Origin: Actinomycetes bacterium
Lineage (GTDB): Bacteria; Actinomycetota; Coriobacteriia; WRKU01
Assembly: GCA_009781565.1 (NCBI GenBank)
Contig: WQXV01000046.1
Span: 1-7,692 of the forward strand
Reading direction: 5' to 3'
DNA: 7,692 bases
The notes under the pieces were generated by a model, which saw only the letters and a program-made list of their open reading frames with translations, did not search any database and was not told the origin of the DNA. Positions 7,249 to 7,692 of the stretch are shown in pieces; within the stretch, counting starts at the first letter, position 1; each line of letters starts with the position of its first letter. Position numbers and translations under genes: made by a program.

Positions 7249-7455
7249 ATGTATCTAGACCCAGGATTTGGCGGCATGCTCATTCAGGTGCTCATCGCCC
7301 TGGTTGCGGCAGGAGGAGCGCTTGCGTTTCTTATGAGAAAGAATATCGCGAAGCTCTTCTCGAAGGACAAGGCTGTGAAGAAACCACTTGAGAACCCGAT
7401 CATAGCCAGTGATTATGAAGACGAAGTCATCGATATGCTCGATGACGAGCAGTAA
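7249..7455 (+). CDS. YLDPG-type single-pass membrane microprotein
   Basis: This is a 68-residue protein of unknown function. It begins MYLDPGFGGMLIQ, similar to a recurring small-protein type with a Y-(I/L)-D-P-G-x-G-S N-terminus that I recognise by pattern only. One hydrophobic segment spans about residues 10-29. It is followed by a basic stretch (RKNIAKLFSKDKAVKK, 30-45) and an acidic tail rich in Asp and Glu (54-68, ending DEVIDMLDDEQ). By the positive-inside rule the short N-terminus faces out and the C-terminal half is cytoplasmic. There is no cleavable signal peptide. The start is fixed by the strong ribosome binding site just upstream; an in-frame ATG 17 codons earlier would add polar residues before YLDPG and is disfavoured. 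It is followed after 11 bases by a YidC-type insertase, suggesting joint expression and perhaps a shared membrane role. No biochemical function can be assigned. Confidence 0.82.
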   Translation: MYLDPGFGGMLIQVLIALVAAGGALAFLMRKNIAKLFSKDKAVKKPLENPIIASDYEDEVIDMLDDEQ

Positions 7456-7466
7456 TACCTGACCTT

Positions 7467-7692
7467 TTGGGAGCTATCAATACCATCATCGGCGTGCCAT
7501 TAGGTTACGTCATCTATGCAGCATACGCGTTGACCCACAGTTTTGGATGGGCGATCGTTTTGTTCACGGTGGTCACCCGCGTAGTGCTGTTTCCTGTCAA
7601 CGTGCTGGCGCACAACAACGCCATCCGTTTCTTGAAGCTGCAACCAGCGCTCGACAAGCTCAAGCGCCGTTTTGCGGCAGATAAAGAGGCAC
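7467..7692 (+). CDS. YidC/Oxa1-family membrane protein insertase, N-terminal part (3' partial)
   Basis: This reading frame was found by translating the right edge. It runs without a stop to the window end and gives 75 residues. It has a first hydrophobic stretch (INTIIGVPLGYVIYAAYAL), then FGWAIVLFTVVTRVVLFPVN, whose Arg matches the conserved groove arginine of YidC/Oxa1/Alb3 proteins, then LKLQPALDKLKRRFAADKE, matching the family's cytoplasmic helical-hairpin start (LQPxLxxLxxxY). By family it inserts or folds membrane proteins. No lipoprotein signal is seen, unlike SpoIIIJ-type homologues. The start is uncertain. The frame opens after a TGA at 7443-7445; TTG at 7467 is the first usual start codon, has no clear ribosome binding site, and may depend on coupling to the microprotein stop 11 bases earlier. 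GTG at 7494 is the next option but would cut into the first hydrophobic stretch. The gene neighbourhood is not the rpmH-rnpA context of housekeeping yidC. Confidence 0.8.
   Translation, partial: MGAINTIIGVPLGYVIYAAYALTHSFGWAIVLFTVVTRVVLFPVNVLAHNNAIRFLKLQPALDKLKRRFAADKEA

Noticed and set aside
1..7692. Frequent GATC and CGATCG-like words as possible methylation or repeat signals
   Set aside because: They occur throughout coding regions, mostly where Ile (ATC) or Asp/Glu codons adjoin, so codon preference explains them without a special element.
1..7692. CRISPR array, tRNA, rRNA, transposase, integrase or attachment site
   Set aside because: I found no regularly spaced repeats, cloverleaf-like sequence, terminal inverted repeats or recombinase motifs. 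The window is almost wholly coding.

Overview
The window reads left to right as one co-directional run of envelope or capsule-type glycan genes, followed by a small separately promoted membrane-protein unit. All seven genes I support are on the + strand. The first (a nucleotide-sugar dehydrogenase) enters across the left edge, and the last (a YidC/Oxa1-type insertase) runs off the right edge. I see no rRNA, tRNA, CRISPR array, transposase or other mobile-element signature.

Region 1 (2-7073) holds five tightly packed genes: a WbpA-like UDP-N-acetylhexosamine 6-dehydrogenase, a GT-B family 4 glycosyltransferase, a phosphoglucomutase/phosphomannomutase-family enzyme, a second GT4 glycosyltransferase, and a large polytopic Wzy/WaaL-like polymerase or ligase with a repeat-like C-terminal tail. 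Gaps are 10 and 15 bases, then a 4-base ATGA overlap, then an 8- or 17-base overlap. This is the spacing of a translationally coupled operon. Together the genes make a coherent pathway: the mutase supplies sugar-1-phosphate, the dehydrogenase makes a UDP-hexosaminuronic acid, the two GT4 enzymes add sugars to a lipid-linked acceptor on the cytoplasmic face, and the Wzy/WaaL-like protein polymerises or transfers the exported glycan. No flippase, initiating phosphoglycosyltransferase or chain-length regulator is visible, so the locus probably extends upstream or is completed elsewhere.

Region 2 (7074-7248) is a 175-base, AT-richer intergenic stretch. It contains a plausible extended -10 promoter, a small GNRA-loop hairpin just downstream of it, and a strong ribosome binding site. 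I see no convincing terminator for the glycan operon.

Region 3 (7249-7692) encodes a 68-residue single-pass membrane microprotein beginning MYLDPGFGG, followed after 11 bases by the N-terminal part of a YidC/Oxa1-family insertase. The pairing of a YLDPG-type microprotein with an insertase beside a glycan operon is the least routine part of the window.

Organism: the moderately high GC content (estimated by eye), strong AGGAG-type ribosome binding sites and the style of the proteins suggest a bacterium, possibly an actinobacterium of the class Coriobacteriia. This is an impression from sequence style, held at low confidence.
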